Shown one piece after another: positions 42,344 to 55,600 of a stretch of DNA of 64,000 bases (its first letter is position 1; the number at the start of each line of letters is the position of its first letter). The stretch comes from Xestospongia bergquistia (taxonomy: Eukaryota; Porifera; Demospongiae; Haplosclerida; Petrosiidae): positions 5,902,775 through 5,966,774 of the forward strand of contig OZ014418.1 in assembly GCA_963965975.1 (NCBI GenBank), given 5' to 3'. The position numbers and the translations under genes were made by a program. Under the pieces are notes generated by a model. That model did not search any database. It saw only the letters and a program-made list of their open reading frames with translations, and was not told the origin of the DNA.

Positions 42344-45300
42344 ATGAATATCTATAGCACTAGCTGTTTAGCTGCCTTCATGTGGATATGTGTATCAGCT
42401 GTTGAAGAATCTCCTCATAGTCTTGGAATTCTATTTGTGTGCTCATCTCAACACAATTCTACTGAGGCATTAGATGGTGCTCAAGAAGCAATAAAAGACG
42501 TACAGTCTAATGATCTCTTATTAGAATATAAACTAGAAATAATTGATTCAAAGGTACATATGTGTATAGTTAAGAAATAACAATAAACTTCTTTTTTACT
42601 TTTTTATTTTATTAAGGATATACTGAAGTACATCACAAATCCTAAATCTTCACAACCTCTGATAGCTATCATTAGTGGAGGCTGTTCTCTAGTTACCAAT
42701 GCTTTGATGGATATAGCAGAATATCAAAGTGTGACATTAGTAAGCTTTGCAGATCACTATCACTAAAAATTAATATGTTATGTAAACTTAGCCTCAAGCG
42801 TGATTATTCAGAGTGTATTTGATAAAATATGTTTAATTTACTATACTTTGTCTTAATTATGGTTGTGAGATAAAAGATACAATTTGTATAGCATGTTAGT
42901 ATAGTCAATCATGTGATGTACTAGAGCTTGTTATGTGACTACTGGTTAGTTCAGTTGAAGTAGTAATTATAGTTATGGATCTTTTGCTCATGGCTTCAGA
43001 TAGTGGACAATTAACTATGAAGAGCACTTTTTGGCTTCTTAATGGACTTTAGGTTTTGAGTTACCATAAAATTTAATTATTATTATTTGTGCTTATAACT
43101 ACAATATAACTTAATGTGTTTGTTATGTTAACCAAAACAATTGACTTAGTATATTCTAATATTGTGATATTATAATGACAGTTCTGTATTAAGAAGATAC
43201 AATGACTTGTTTGATATAATTTAATATATTTCTTTAGATATCATACATGATTGAGTATATTAACATTGTTAAACAATCAATGAACTACTACCAACTATAT
43301 CCTTCTGTTAAACCTGTTATTCAAACCTTGGTTACTGTTATCAAGTTCTATGGATGGTCACGGATATCTATTATTACAGAAGAGGAAAAGCCATTTTTAG
43401 AAGTAAGGATAAGAAATTTTATTCTTTGAAAATGAAGTCATTAACATGTGATTATTGAATTACTTATTTAGTGTGTTACACTTGTTAACATAGTCATTGT
43501 GCAATCTTTTTATTGATATGAAAAATTATCAAAAACTAAAACTGAAGCCAGGTCACCTGACAATGACTTGGAATAGAGGTAGACAATGACATAATTGTGG
43601 CTTGATATCATTGAAGTCTACTGTAATATTTGTGGTTTGAGGATTGTGAATATATTTAACACTGGCAATTTGTGGTTGATTGTATAAAAGTTTCACTGTT
43701 TGATGTCACCACAAAGTATCTGCTGATGTCAATGTTGTATCTGGTGTCATTTTGTAGCCTAAGTTCCTTGTCTCAACTTTAAGTTTTATGATATCATGTC
43801 ATAAACAATGATATTGTCTGTCTAATGATGTCACACATATATACAGGCTATAAGATGTTAGTATAAATGTACTTGTCTATCATATATAGCTTCTAGTAAT
43901 AATTATATCTCTCGATAATTATGCTGCATTATAATGCTACTTAATTAAAATAAAGTAACTACATACTTAATGATCTATAATTTTATTCTCATATAGCTGG
44001 AACATCAGCTAAAACAAAGTCTGGCAGTTCATAATATCAGCGTGCTTAATATAGTTCATATTTGGTCATATGACAACGTTTCAAACATTAAAGATCTGTT
44101 TGTAAGTTTGTGCAATGAAGTTGGCAAGTAATGATTTTCAAACTACTGTAGGTTAATGACTCTAGAATAATTTTCCTTAATACTTTTATTGAAACTGCAA
44201 GAAAAATTCTATGTCAGGTAAAAATAATACATCTTGCTAGATAACATACTTGTTAATCTGGCTGTCCAAGTTATAGGCATATGTATTTTACCAATAATGA
44301 CAATATATAAATGATACAGCTTGATATTTAGCATAACTTTTCTAGGCTTACAATAAACAGATTTATTATCCTGACTATGGTTGGTTATTCCATGGATGGT
44401 ATAATGAAGACTGGATCTTATCTGATCCTAGTGTACACTGTACTACACAACAACTTACTAAAGTAGTAGAGAGAGGGATAGTTGTACAACAATATACTGA
44501 AGTAAGTGTATATTGTAAGTGACTGTAATATAAAGTACTATATGTCTATAGGAAGATAAGAGATCCAGTATTTCATCTTATGGTTATGATGCTGTTTGGA
44601 GTCTTGCACTAGCTTTGAATTCAACTCTAAATATGCTTAATGTCAATACAGTTGATGAGAGTAACTGTATAGGACCATTTAGTCCATTATATAACAGGAG
44701 TTCTGGTACTGACTGTCTACTAAGATATAATTTATTGAACACTGAATTCACAGGAAGATCAGTGAGTTTTTTATTCCAATTTTACCTATGTCATTACCAC
44801 ATATAGGGCAATGTAGCATTTACTAAGAAAAGAATGAGGGCTTTAGGAACACTACATTTACTACAATACAGGAACAGTAAGCTGTTATATTATAAATAAA
44901 TATAATTATTATAAGTACATTGTTTTTAATCTCCTAATATACTCATAGAGTTATTAATGAAATATGCTACTGTCAACATAACCAGTGGTAATATAATATA
45001 TTTACCTAATGAAGATAACTCTACAGTTTGGCCAGGTATAATAATTAATAACAGTTGTGTAATTTTAATTTGACTATATTAGCTGGTCTACCACCTGATG
45101 GCTCTCCTATAAAAGTCCTTGAAACCTATTCAACTGTACTATTAGTTATTGTGTATTTATGGTCATCACTTGGTATTGTATTCTCAATTATTTGTCTAAT
45201 TTTTAATATTGTTTTCAGGAAAAGAAAGTATGTTCAATTTATCACATGATGTAATGTTTTAATTATATTTACATGATAGAATCATTCGTCTTACTAGTCC

Positions 45301-46439
45301 TAATCTCAACTACTTTATTATTATGGGAGTAATCATATCCTACAGCTCATTTTTTTTTCATCCTGGCAGTTTCAAAAGTGAGAAAATATCTGGAATTGCT
45401 TGTTCTGTAAGTAACTTACTTTTATGAATATCCATGTCTTCTGTAATAAGGAATCTCATTACAACTTGTTTGTATATGTAAGTGTACTACTTAAATAATA
45501 GATTGTATTGTATTTGTCATTGTCTGCTTGTAGTCATTTTAATAATGATGTTTCAATACTTTTTTAAAAAGTTCAAACTTTTGTCATAGGCAACTCTTTG
45601 GACACAATCTCTTGGAGTAACTATAGTCTTTGGAACAATTTTGGCTAAATTAATAAGAGTCTATTACATATTCTGTAACCCTACTTCTAAAAAAAAGGTA
45701 TACATATTAACTGTGTCATTTTAGATATTCAATAATATCAACAACTATTATTATTGTTTTAGATATTAACAGATAAGCATCTATTAATATTAGTTCTTAT
45801 CACAGTATCTATTATGATACTATTACTAACAATTGGGACAGCTATTCCACAAACAAGACCTAGTCCATATTATGATATAGACAAGGAATATCATCCAGAG
45901 AAAAATGTAAGCTAACTTTAGAAATATCATTTGAGAAACTTTTGTTATTTTAAATTTAGGAGAAAGGAATTCTTCTTGAATATTATAGCATAAGGTGCTA
46001 TACAACAATTTCTTATATTTGGACTGTCATTTTTGCTATTTACATTGGAATTCTTGAAGTTATAGCTTTAATATTTGCTCTCAAAATTCGTAACATTACA
46101 ATAAAGGCAGTTAATGATTCTAAAGATATAATTGATATTGTCTTCATTGTTACTGTGACTTTGGTTATTAATTTTATCTCTTCATTTTTTCTTGGAGACT
46201 ACAATAATATAGGAGGTAGTGTTACAATAATAACACTCTTATTTGGAGCAACTAGTGTTATAATTTTGATATTTGTTCCAAAGGTTTGACAAATTATTTT
46301 ACATCCAAGTATTATATTTTATGTTGATTAGATGTGGTCTTTATACAAAGACCCTGATGGTAAGAATGTGTTTGAAGAAAAAGAATACAACAAAGGAGTA
46401 TCAAACATATGTACATCACAATATATTCTAATGGAATAA
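42344..46439 (+). CDS. R6: GABA-B-type class C GPCR, 15 exons, 715 aa, short exon 2
   Basis: Exons: 42344-42553, 42617-42739, 43238-43402, 43997-44101, 44152-44217, 44346-44501, 44552-44761, 44807-44876, 44949-45035, 45083-45227, 45280-45406, 45590-45697, 45763-45906, 45960-46283, 46332-46439. Signal peptide, ectodomain (about 1-397), 7TM (about 410-680) and a short tail ending in exon 15. Exon 1 is 18 nt shorter than in R2-R5 (VCSSQHNSTEALDGAQEAIK). Exon 2 lacks its first nine codons: the T-tract and acceptor seen in R8 are altered, and a cryptic AAG in former coding sequence (ATTAAG, then GATATACTG) is the only in-phase acceptor. If it is not used the gene is dead. The poly(A) signal AATAAA (46435-46440) overlaps the stop codon. 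Confidence 0.85.
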
Positions 46440-46440
46440 A
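46435..46440 (+). terminator. AATAAA overlapping the R6 stop codon
   Basis: ATGGAATAAAGC contains both TAA stop (46437-46439) and AATAAA. Whether it is used for polyadenylation is unknown; the R8 counterpart is ACTAAAGC, which lacks the hexamer. Confidence 0.4.
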
Positions 46441-47380
46441 GCAGAACTAGTAATATGCATATCATAAAACTTTAACATTGAGTAATGTGGTTTTACATTT
46501 GTCCTAAACAAATTATTATAGTTAGTGTATTATTTTGTTGTACATTTGATATCTAAAATAATACATGTATTTTAATATAATCATTTGTTGTTAATAATCT
46601 TAAAATATATAATAACAATCAAATACTTCATTGCTAAATTTTTTTGAAAATTGTGTTATATTTTACCACAATAATATTCACTTTTTTCGAGTCATCAGAA
46701 TATCTTAGTGTTAAACAAAAATATTATAATTATGTAGGATTTTGTATTTCTCTTGTTTAATTGAGTAAATATATTAATTCGTATAACTAATAGAGAACAA
46801 ACAGTTTAGTTGAAGACAAACTAATGTTCTTGTCAAAAAAAAATACTACATACATAAATAAGAACTTAAGCTAAATTTTCTTAACATATTACAAATTACA
46901 CCATGTTAGCATGTATCTATTGACTGTGTATATAGTGCACTGTTAATTATAAGTTGTGAATTATCTAATTTAAACAAATAGGTAGCTTGTTATCATCATG
47001 TATGTTTTTATTAAAGAATGGATTTGTTATGAGGGAAGAATTATTGTTTGAGGATAAAATAATGCTTGTAAGATAGTAGACAAAGAAAACAAGATCAAGG
47101 AAAGATAGAATTTAATAAATACCTACACAAGTATTTATTGTGTGTGGGTGTTCCTCTTAGTGGTGTAGACTCATATAACAAGATTTAGATGTTATAGGAC
47201 TCATTAACCTTACAAAAGGAGTATGGTACAATATTGTTACCTTGAAGTTATAACTAAAATTCGACATCTACATATTAGATTGTTTATACTTACAATGTTC
47301 AATCACTTGATAGTCTTCATTATATTATCCAATAATGTAGTAATTAATGACAGTATTAGTTTCCTGGGTAATAGTTAAGT
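46441..47380. other. R6-R7 intergenic region, no gene recognised
   Basis: AT-rich; closely similar to 58740-59760 (R9-R10) and to 56840-57790 (R8-R9), so it is the standard spacer of this subarray. Confidence 0.7.
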
Positions 47381-47383
47381 AAA

Positions 47384-47393
47384 CCACACCTAC
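47384..47393 (+). promoter_or_regulatory. CCACACCTAC box upstream of R7
   Basis: CCACACCTAC 78 bp before the start codon, followed by GTAAAATAATACT, shared with R10 and (as CCACACCTAT) R9. Confidence 0.55.
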
Positions 47394-47461
47394 GTAAAAT
47401 AATACTATTTATTAGGAAAATTAACATTTATATTGCATTCATTAATTTCAGAAAATACAAA

Positions 47462-50400
47462 ATGTATTTTTACACTACTCTCTGTTTAGCTTCTCTCATA
47501 TGGATATATATACCAGTTGTCAAAGGATCTCCTCATAGTCTTGGAGTTCTATTTGTGTACTCTGACTTATCTCAGTATAATTCTACTGAAGCAGTAGTAG
47601 ATGGTGTTGAAAAAGCAATTGAAGATGTTGAGTATGAAGACATTGTACCAGGATATAAGTTAAAAATTACTGATTCAAAGGTACTTGTATAAAAATAGCA
47701 TTCTTGTGAATCAAATACTCATATTTAATTCAAATCTGCAGTACAATAAATCCTCTGGTATTAAAGAGATACTCAAGTACATCACAAATCCCATATCATC
47801 ACAACCTCTGATAGCTATCATTAGTGGAGGTTATTCTTTACCTACTGATGCACTTATAGATATATCTGAATATCAGAATATACCACTGGTAAGATTAATT
47901 TTACATGTACAATGAGCAATTATTCTCCTAGTGTGTTCATACATTAGTTTTATCATTAGTGTCTTTATCTGTTTATTGCTTTGATAATTCTATCACACAG
48001 AGCAACATATTAAATCAAGACTAATAGAATATATAGAAATGTTATATGTAATAGTCAATAGGAAGAGAGACGATACATATCTATAGCATGTATTATAGAT
48101 TTGCCATTATATTGTCATTGTTAACAGTACATGTGTTTGTCACACTAGATATCATACACACCAGACACTGTTAAACAATCAATGAACTACTACCAACTAT
48201 ATCCTTCTGATGAACTTGTTATTCAAACCTTGGTTACTGTTATTAAGTTCTATGGATGGTCAAGGATATCTATTATTACCGAAGTGAAAAATAAATTTCT
48301 AGAAGTAATTGAAATATTTGAAAGTCTTGTGTCAATAGTTTCCTATACAAGATCAAATTAAGCATATCTTGTTTATATAATGTTTAGTTTTATTAGTCAT
48401 ATAGTAACAATGACAATTTAGGAGGGACAGCAGCCTAGAGAAAATGTTATGAAAGCTCATCAATAGTTGTTCAGAACCTCTCAATATTATGCAATGCTTC
48501 TTGACACACCAATATCTAAATAATACTATAAGTTTAGGTGATGTTTGAAAAGTATCATACTCAAAAGTTTACTAAACATTGATTTTCGTTTATCCACCAC
48601 ATCTTTGTATATTACATAATAACTGAAAACTGAAAATGTTTTTAGTCACCATTTTTATTAAGGTAATAATTAGTAGTGATAGCAGTTAGCCTTTTATCAT
48701 TCTTTCATTGTTTGTGTTATGAGGTTACCTGTTTATGTATGTAGCTACATTAACCAGTAGTATATTAGTTATTAAAACAGATTTAGGTTTACTTTTTTGA
48801 TCAAAATAACTTTGATACATGCAATCTTTATAAACATAATTATTCTGGTTAAAACAACCAATTAATTTTTGCAGTGTTATATAGTTATACTATATATGTA
48901 TTACTTGTAGACTAGTGACATATAACTGGCTTGCATGCAAATCATTTCTGCGATATGAGTATTATAATTGATCTATATACAAAACAGTAACTTTTAAGCT
49001 AAAGATGCACAAAGATTGGACAATAGATATATTAGCTAATTACATTTGGCAAGACTTGAACATATAAAGTTAAGGTTGAACATCACAATAATTAATTAGT
49101 CTAGGTCAAAATGTTATTGACAATGTGAATAGTTCCTTCAGATATATCAATGTTTTATTAAAACATATGCAATGATAAAATTAATGCAAATATTATTTTT
49201 TATTCACAATCAACAATATATCACTGTTAAAATAGATTGGTTGTTTTAATCAACTAATGGTCATTAAAGGTTTCATACATGCTTACAAAATACATTGACA
49301 AGTACTAACAACAAATGTTATATTGATTACTAGTTACTATGGAATAGAAAATTAATTTATTTACTTCAACAAATGTCTTCTCAGAAAGGACAAGTATGTG
49401 GTGTGTAGGACTGTCCTGTTATAAATGTCATAGTGACAACCCTCACACATATGCCAAGCAGCCATGAAAATATTGTGCTTAATTTAATGAGATCATTAAA
49501 CAAAATCTTCATACCACTGACAATTAACTATATGATTGCACAGTATCAGTCATTATATTAGTTATAAAAACAGTGTAATGGTTACAACTTGTCAGTGTCT
49601 TAAATGCAACCTAAATGACCATATATTGGTTAAATCAATCGATAACTTTTTTCAACGATTAACTGACTGAACGTGTATTGTAGTTTTATTGAATAGTTTA
49701 TATATTATGTTTCATTCAGACCCTTCTTTAGAAATAGATATATGTTGTGTATAAATTTTTCTTAATACAAAGCTAAAAGCTTCAAATTAATGCAACCACA
49801 TGGTACTACTCTGACTTTCTTAAGTGTTATTGAAATATTTAGTGCCATATTTATATAACACGTCATGTATATTTATATAGATAGAACATCTGCTAAAACA
49901 AAGTCTGGCAGTACATAATATCAGTGTGCTTAATACAGCTCATGTATGGTCATATGAGAATGTTTCAGAAATTAAAGATCTGTTTGTAAGTTTTGTACTG
50001 TAAAGTTGCTATGTTTTAGAATATTATCATGTAGGTCAGTGATTCTAGAATAGTATTTCTTAAAACATTCATTAAAACATCCAAAAACATTTTATGTGAG
50101 GTAAAATAATCAAAGAAATTCATGCATACAAGAACATACTGCCACACTTCCATACCTAGAGATGAAATTTATTGTTTTATCAAAATGTTGATCTTGTTAT
50201 AAAATTGACCTTTTGTCAAAATCTCATATGTAGGCTTACAGTAGAGGAATCTATAATCATGACTATGGTTGGTTACTACGTGGATGGTATAATGAAAACT
50301 GGCTCTTATCTGATCCTAGTGTACACTGTACTACACAACAACTTACTAGAGTAAAAGAGAGAGGGATAGTTGTACAACAATATACTGAAGTAAGTGTATA

Positions 50401-50963
50401 TTGTAAGTGACTATAATATAAAGTACTATATGTCTATAGGAAGATAAGAGATCCAGTATTTCATCTTATGGTTATGATGCTGTTTGGAGTCTTGCACTAG
50501 CTTTGAATTCAACTCTAAATATGATTAATGATAATACAGTTAATGAGAGTAACTGTATAGGACCATTCAGTCCATTATATAACAGGAGTTCTGGTACTGA
50601 CTGTCTACTAAAATATAATTTATTGAACACTCAGTTCACAGGAAAATCAGTGAGTTCATTAAAAAAAAAGTTTCTTTATTCTAATTTGACCTATGTCATT
50701 ACCACATATAGAGCAATGTAGCATTTACTAAGAAAGAAATCAGGACTTTAGGAACACTGTATTTACTACAAATAATTGTTTTTAATTTCCTAATATTGTT
50801 GGAAGTGCAGTCAACTCTGCTAGAACCTGTGTTTACTGTATTGGTTATACATATAATACATATAATAATTATTATTATAGGTATTATCAATATTATTATT
50901 ATTACTGTTACTCTAAATAGATTGGAAGCTCATGCTATCTTTGTGGCTAATATTGCATACTGA
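47462..50963 (+). CDS. R7: chimeric receptor, Venus-flytrap ectodomain plus novel TM tail, no 7TM, 436 aa
   Basis: Exons: 47462-47680, 47742-47888, 48149-48304, 49881-49985, 50035-50100, 50234-50389, 50440-50649, 50712-50963. Exons 1-7 encode an intact signal peptide and ectodomain. Exon 8 begins as in paralogs (SNVAFTKKEIRTLGTLYLLQ) but a deletion removes its donor, and at about 50797 the sequence switches to a copy of the CD225-like gene tail (40229 onward), read in the +1 frame. The frame stays open for 83 codons to TGA 50961-50963 and encodes an Ile-rich hydrophobic run (VFTVLVIHIIHIIIIIIGII...) able to span a membrane. No 7TM exons follow. Both ectodomain disulfide Cys are Tyr (KYNKS, GGYSL). 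Possibly a single-pass or decoy receptor; a pseudogene is the alternative. Confidence 0.75.
49280..49530 (-). repeat. Dispersed ~230-bp repeat, inverted copy in R7 intron 3
   Basis: Reverse complement reads TGGTATGAAGATTTTGTTTA...GGTTGTCACTATGACATTTA...CCATAGTAACTAGTAATC, colinear with the repeat at 26797. A matching copy lies in R10 intron 3 (61690-61950). Confidence 0.7.
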
Positions 50964-51560
50964 CTTTTGAGATTTTGTATAAACTATAATATTAATAATT
51001 TTTAAGTTTGTTTTATTTTTCAATGATTAGCTATAATTTTTCTCTCAATTGAGATTTAAAAATAATGTTTGCAGCAGATTTTGCTTATATACAAATCTTG
51101 AAATGCTATCAGACTCTGGCTACCTACCAAATTTGTGGTATCAAAGTGTGTATGCTAACATTAAGTCTTCTCCATCATATATACCATATTCAACATCATC
51201 TGCTCCCATATAATTATGGATATAATTAACACTCAATTATCAAATTTTGATTACAATTTCACTATCTAGATTTCATTGGAATTGTTAGTTATAGCTGTAA
51301 TATTGGCTCTCAAAATTGGTAATGTTACAATAAAGGCAGTCAATAATTCGAAAAATGTGATTGATATTGTCTTCTTTGTGTTCTATTACTGCTTTGACCT
51401 TAAGAAGCTTCACAAGTTTCTTGGAGACTATAGTAATATTATTTTCTGAAGCAACTGGTGTTAAATTCTATCATTTATTTCAAACCTTAGTATATTCATA
51501 TCCTCTTAATCATTCATCCTATACAAAGACCCTGATGGTAAGAATGTATTTATAAACAAA
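50797..51560 (+). repeat. Segmental copy of 40229-41310 (CD225 tail plus receptor relic)
   Basis: From TGTTGGAAGTGCAGTCAACT onward the sequence follows the CD225-like gene's last exon, its 3' flank, and then the receptor exon 14-15 relic, lacking the exon 13 part (about 40780-40960). It displaced exons 9-15 of R7. Confidence 0.85.
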
Positions 51561-51760
51561 GAAGGCAATAATTCTCATTGGAATTGTTAAAGTTATAGCT
51601 CTAATATTGGCTCTCAAAATTGATAATGTTACAGTACAATAAAGGTAGGCAATCTTTAAAAATGTGATTGATATTGTCTTCATTGTGTTCTATTACTGAT
51701 TTGACCTTAAGGAGCTTCATAAGTTTCTTGGAGACTATAGTAATATTATTAGTGCTTTCT
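51260..51760 (+). pseudogene. Receptor relics: two tandem decayed exon 14 fragments
   Basis: 51263-51560 matches the exon 14-15 relic at 41011-41310; 51571-51755 is a further partial copy of the same piece (CATTGGAATTGTTAAAGTTA...TTGATATTGTCTTCATTGTG). All frames are broken. Confidence 0.75.
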
Positions 51761-51871
51761 CAATTACTTTTGTTCTTTTACAGTTTGTACAACTCAGTTT
51801 TTTATGAAGAGAACTCTAATATCTTTGCTGCCAATACTATCTATATATCTCTTTAATGTTAGTCCCGGTAA

Positions 51872-52040
51872 GGCAACAATACATTATAGTTGGTAGTCTA
51901 GTGCTTTCCCAATTAATGTATTAGTACTACATCAACAATGCATTATAGTTGGTAGTCTAGTGCTTTCCCAATTAATCTATTAGTACTACATCGACAATAC
52001 ATTATAGTTGGTAGTCTAGTGTTTTCACAATTACCATACC
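51872..52040 (+). repeat. 59-bp tandem repeat, about 2.7 copies
   Basis: Unit ACATTATAGTTGGTAGTCTA... including TGCTTTCCCAATTAATNTAT and TAGTACTACATC, repeated head to tail with few substitutions. Noncoding. Confidence 0.85.
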
Positions 52041-52489
52041 ATCAATGTCTCTTTAATGTTTATCCTGGTAAGGATAGTGAATGGATGGATAGATAAATAA
52101 AAAACAACTTGACCTTATCAAAAAATACTTCATTAGTAATAATTTTGTTTAGTTTTTCTAGCAATGATCAAATTAACTCATGGAGCGAACAAAATAAACT
52201 TTTAGATATGGAGACTTCGTGTGTCACAAATGCTAACATTAGACCTTTTTTTTGCTACTACGTCAGTGTGTCCTAAAGTATAGAAAATCTATCAAGACAA
52301 CAGATTGATCTGAATGATGTGCCAGATTTGTTGTTTGTGCATTCAACACTTGGAGGGTTCTCAGGGAGTTACCCTTAACTACTTATGAGCTTTTCTCTGA
52401 ACTGTACTGTTTTAGGAGCTCAGGAAGAACTTGATAGTTGCTCCACTTATTAACCACACATTACTAAACTAAGTTTATAAACATGAAAT
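52041..52489. other. Intergenic DNA upstream of R8, no gene recognised
   Basis: Unremarkable AT-rich sequence between the 59-bp repeat and the R8 promoter. Nothing supported. Confidence 0.5.
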
Positions 52490-52558
52490 ATTTCCATGGC
52501 AACCTCCCACTCACATGGCATAGACACTTCGGTACATCAAAAGTTTCCATAGCAATCG
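52490..52558 (+). promoter_or_regulatory. R8 promoter with two RFX-type X-box motifs
   Basis: ATTTCCATGGCAACC (52490-52504), a strong X-box form, and GTTTCCATAGCAATCG (52543-52558), 65 bp before the start. Shared with R6 through about 100 bp of conserved promoter. Confidence 0.6.
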
Positions 52559-52622
52559 CCCACGAACCACAGTATAGAATTAAAAATCAATTTGTCTTAT
52601 TTAACTTTTGTTTTACTTTGAA

Positions 52623-55600
52623 ATGAATTTCTATAGCACTATCTGTTTAGCTGCCTTCATATTGATATGTATACCAACTGTCAAAGGATCTCCTCATAGT
52701 CTTGGAATTCTATTTGTGTGCTCATCTCAACACAATTCTACTGAGGCATTAGATGGTGCTCAAGAAGCAATAAAAGACGTACAGTCTAATGATCTCTTAT
52801 TAGAATATAAACTAGAAATAATTGATTCAAAGGTACATATGTGTATAGTTAAGAAATAACAATAAACTTCTTTTTTACTTTTTTAGTATGAAGAATCTTC
52901 TGCTATTAAAAATATACTCAAGTATATTACAAATCCCAAATCATCACAACCTCTGATAGCTATCGTTAGTGGAAGCTGTTCTTCAGTTACAAATGCTTTG
53001 ATGGATATAGCAGAATATCAAAATGTGACATTAGTAAGCTTTGGAGATAATTATCACTAAAAATTAATATGTTATTTAAATTTCAACTTCTTGCATGATT
53101 ATTCAGAGTGGATTTGATAAAATATGTTAGTTTTATTTAGTATACTTTGTCTTAATTATGCTTGTGAGATAAAAGATACAATTTATATAGTATGTTAATA
53201 TAGTCAATCATGTGATGTTGTACTAGAGCTTGTTATGTGATTACTGGTTAGTTCAGTTGAAGTAGTAATTATATTATAAATCTTTTGCTCATGGCTTCAG
53301 TTAATGGACAATGAACTAGGAAGAGTACTTTTTGGCTTCTTAATGGACTTTGGGTATTGAGTTACACATAACATTTAATTATTAATTATTTGTGCTTATA
53401 GTAATTAATAAATATAATTTAATATGTTTGTTATATTAACCAAAATTACTGACTTAGTATATTCTAATAGTGGTATTATATGACAATTCTGTAGTAAGAG
53501 TATATAGTGACTTGTTTGTTACCAATTTACTATTTTTTGCTATAGATATCATACATGATTGAACAAATTAATGTTGTTAAACAATCAATGAACTACTACC
53601 AACTATATCCTTCAGTTAAGCCTGTTATTCAGACACTGGTTACTGTTATAAAGTTCTATGGATGGTCACGGATATCTATTATTACAGAAGAGGAGAAGCC
53701 ATTTTTAGAAGTAAGTATAAGAAATTTTATTCTTTGAAAATAAAGTTATTAACATGTGAATATTGAATCACTTATTTGATTTTGCAGTCCAGATCAAAAA
53801 AATCCACAAAGTAATTCATTGTAGTTTAGTTTTGTAGTCTAGTGTGTTAAAAAAGTCATTGTACAGTCTTGATATGAAAAATTATCAAAAGCTAAAACTA
53901 GACCCAGGTCACCTAACTATGACTTGAGTGGAAATTAGTTCTGAGAGGAAATGAATTTGACAGGTTGGACAATGAGTGGCTTGATATCATTGAAGTCTAA
54001 AGTAATATTTGTACTTTGATGATTGTGAATATAATTAACATGGGCAATTTGTGGTTGATAGTACAAAACTTTCACTGTTTGATGTTACCACAAAATATAT
54101 ATCCTGATATCAAAAGTTGTATCTGGATATAGTATACTGTGGTGTTGTAGTATGAGTTCCTTATCTGTACTTTAACCTTTTATGATATTATGCCATAAAC
54201 AATGATATTGTCTATCAAATGATGTCACACATATACAGGGTATAAGATATTAGTATAAATGTACTTGTCTATCATATATAGCTTCTAGTAATAATTACAT
54301 CTCTCAATATGCATTATAATGTTACTTCATTAAAATAAAGTAGTTACATACTTAATAATCTATAATCTTATTCTCATATAGCTAGAACATCAGCTAAAAC
54401 AAAGTCTGGCAGTTCATAATATCAGTGTGCTTAATACAGTTCATGTATGGTCATATGACAATGTTTCAAACATTAAAGATTTGTTTGTAAGTTTGTGTTA
54501 TCAAGTTGGCAAGTAGTGGTTTTCAAACTATTGTAGGTTAATGATTCTAGAATAATTTTCCTTAATACTTTTATTGAAACTTCAAGAAAAATTTTATGTG
54601 AGGTAAAAATAACACGTCTTGATACATAACATACTGGTTAATATAATGGCTGCCTAAGTTATAGGCATATTTTGTTACCAATTAAAGACAATATATAAAT
54701 GATACAGATTGATATTTAGTATAACATTTCTAGGCTTACAATAAACAGATTTATTATCCTGACTATGGTTGGTTATTACATGGATGGTATAATGAAGACT
54801 GGCTCTTATCTGATCCTAGTGTACACTGTACTACACAACAACTTACTAAAGTAGTAGAGAGAGGGATAGTTGTACAACAATATACTGAAGTAAGTATATA
54901 TTGTAAGTGACTATAATATAAAGTACTATATGTCTATAGGAAGATAAGAGATCCAGTATTTCATCTTATGGTTATGATGCTGTTTGGAGTCTTGCACTAG
55001 CTTTGAATTCAACTCTAAATATGATTAATGACTATACAGTTAATGAGAGTAACTGTATAGGACCATTCAGTCCATTATTTAACAGGAGTTCTGGTACTGA
55101 CTGTCTATTAAAATACAATTTATTGAACACTGAGTTCAATGGGAAATCAGTGAGTTCATTAAGTTTTTATTATTTCTATCTTGACATATATCATTACCAT
55201 ATATAGGGTAATGTAGCATTTACTAAGAAAAGAATGAGGACTTTAGGAACACTATATTTACTACAATACAGGAACAGTAAGTTGTTATATTGTAAATAAA
55301 TATAATTATTATAAGTACATTGTTTTTAATCTCCTAATATACTCATATAGATTCATTAATAAAATATGCTACTATGAACATAACCAGTGGTAATATAATA
55401 TATTTACCTAATGAAGATAACTCTACAGTTTGGCCAGGTATAATAAGTAATAACAATTGTGTTATTGTAATTTGACTATATTAGCTGGACTACCACCTGA
55501 TGGTTCTCCTATAAAAGTCTATCTTCCCCCTTCAACTACACTAGTGGTCACTGTGTATTTATGGTCATCATTTGGTATTGTATTCTCAATTATTTGTCTA

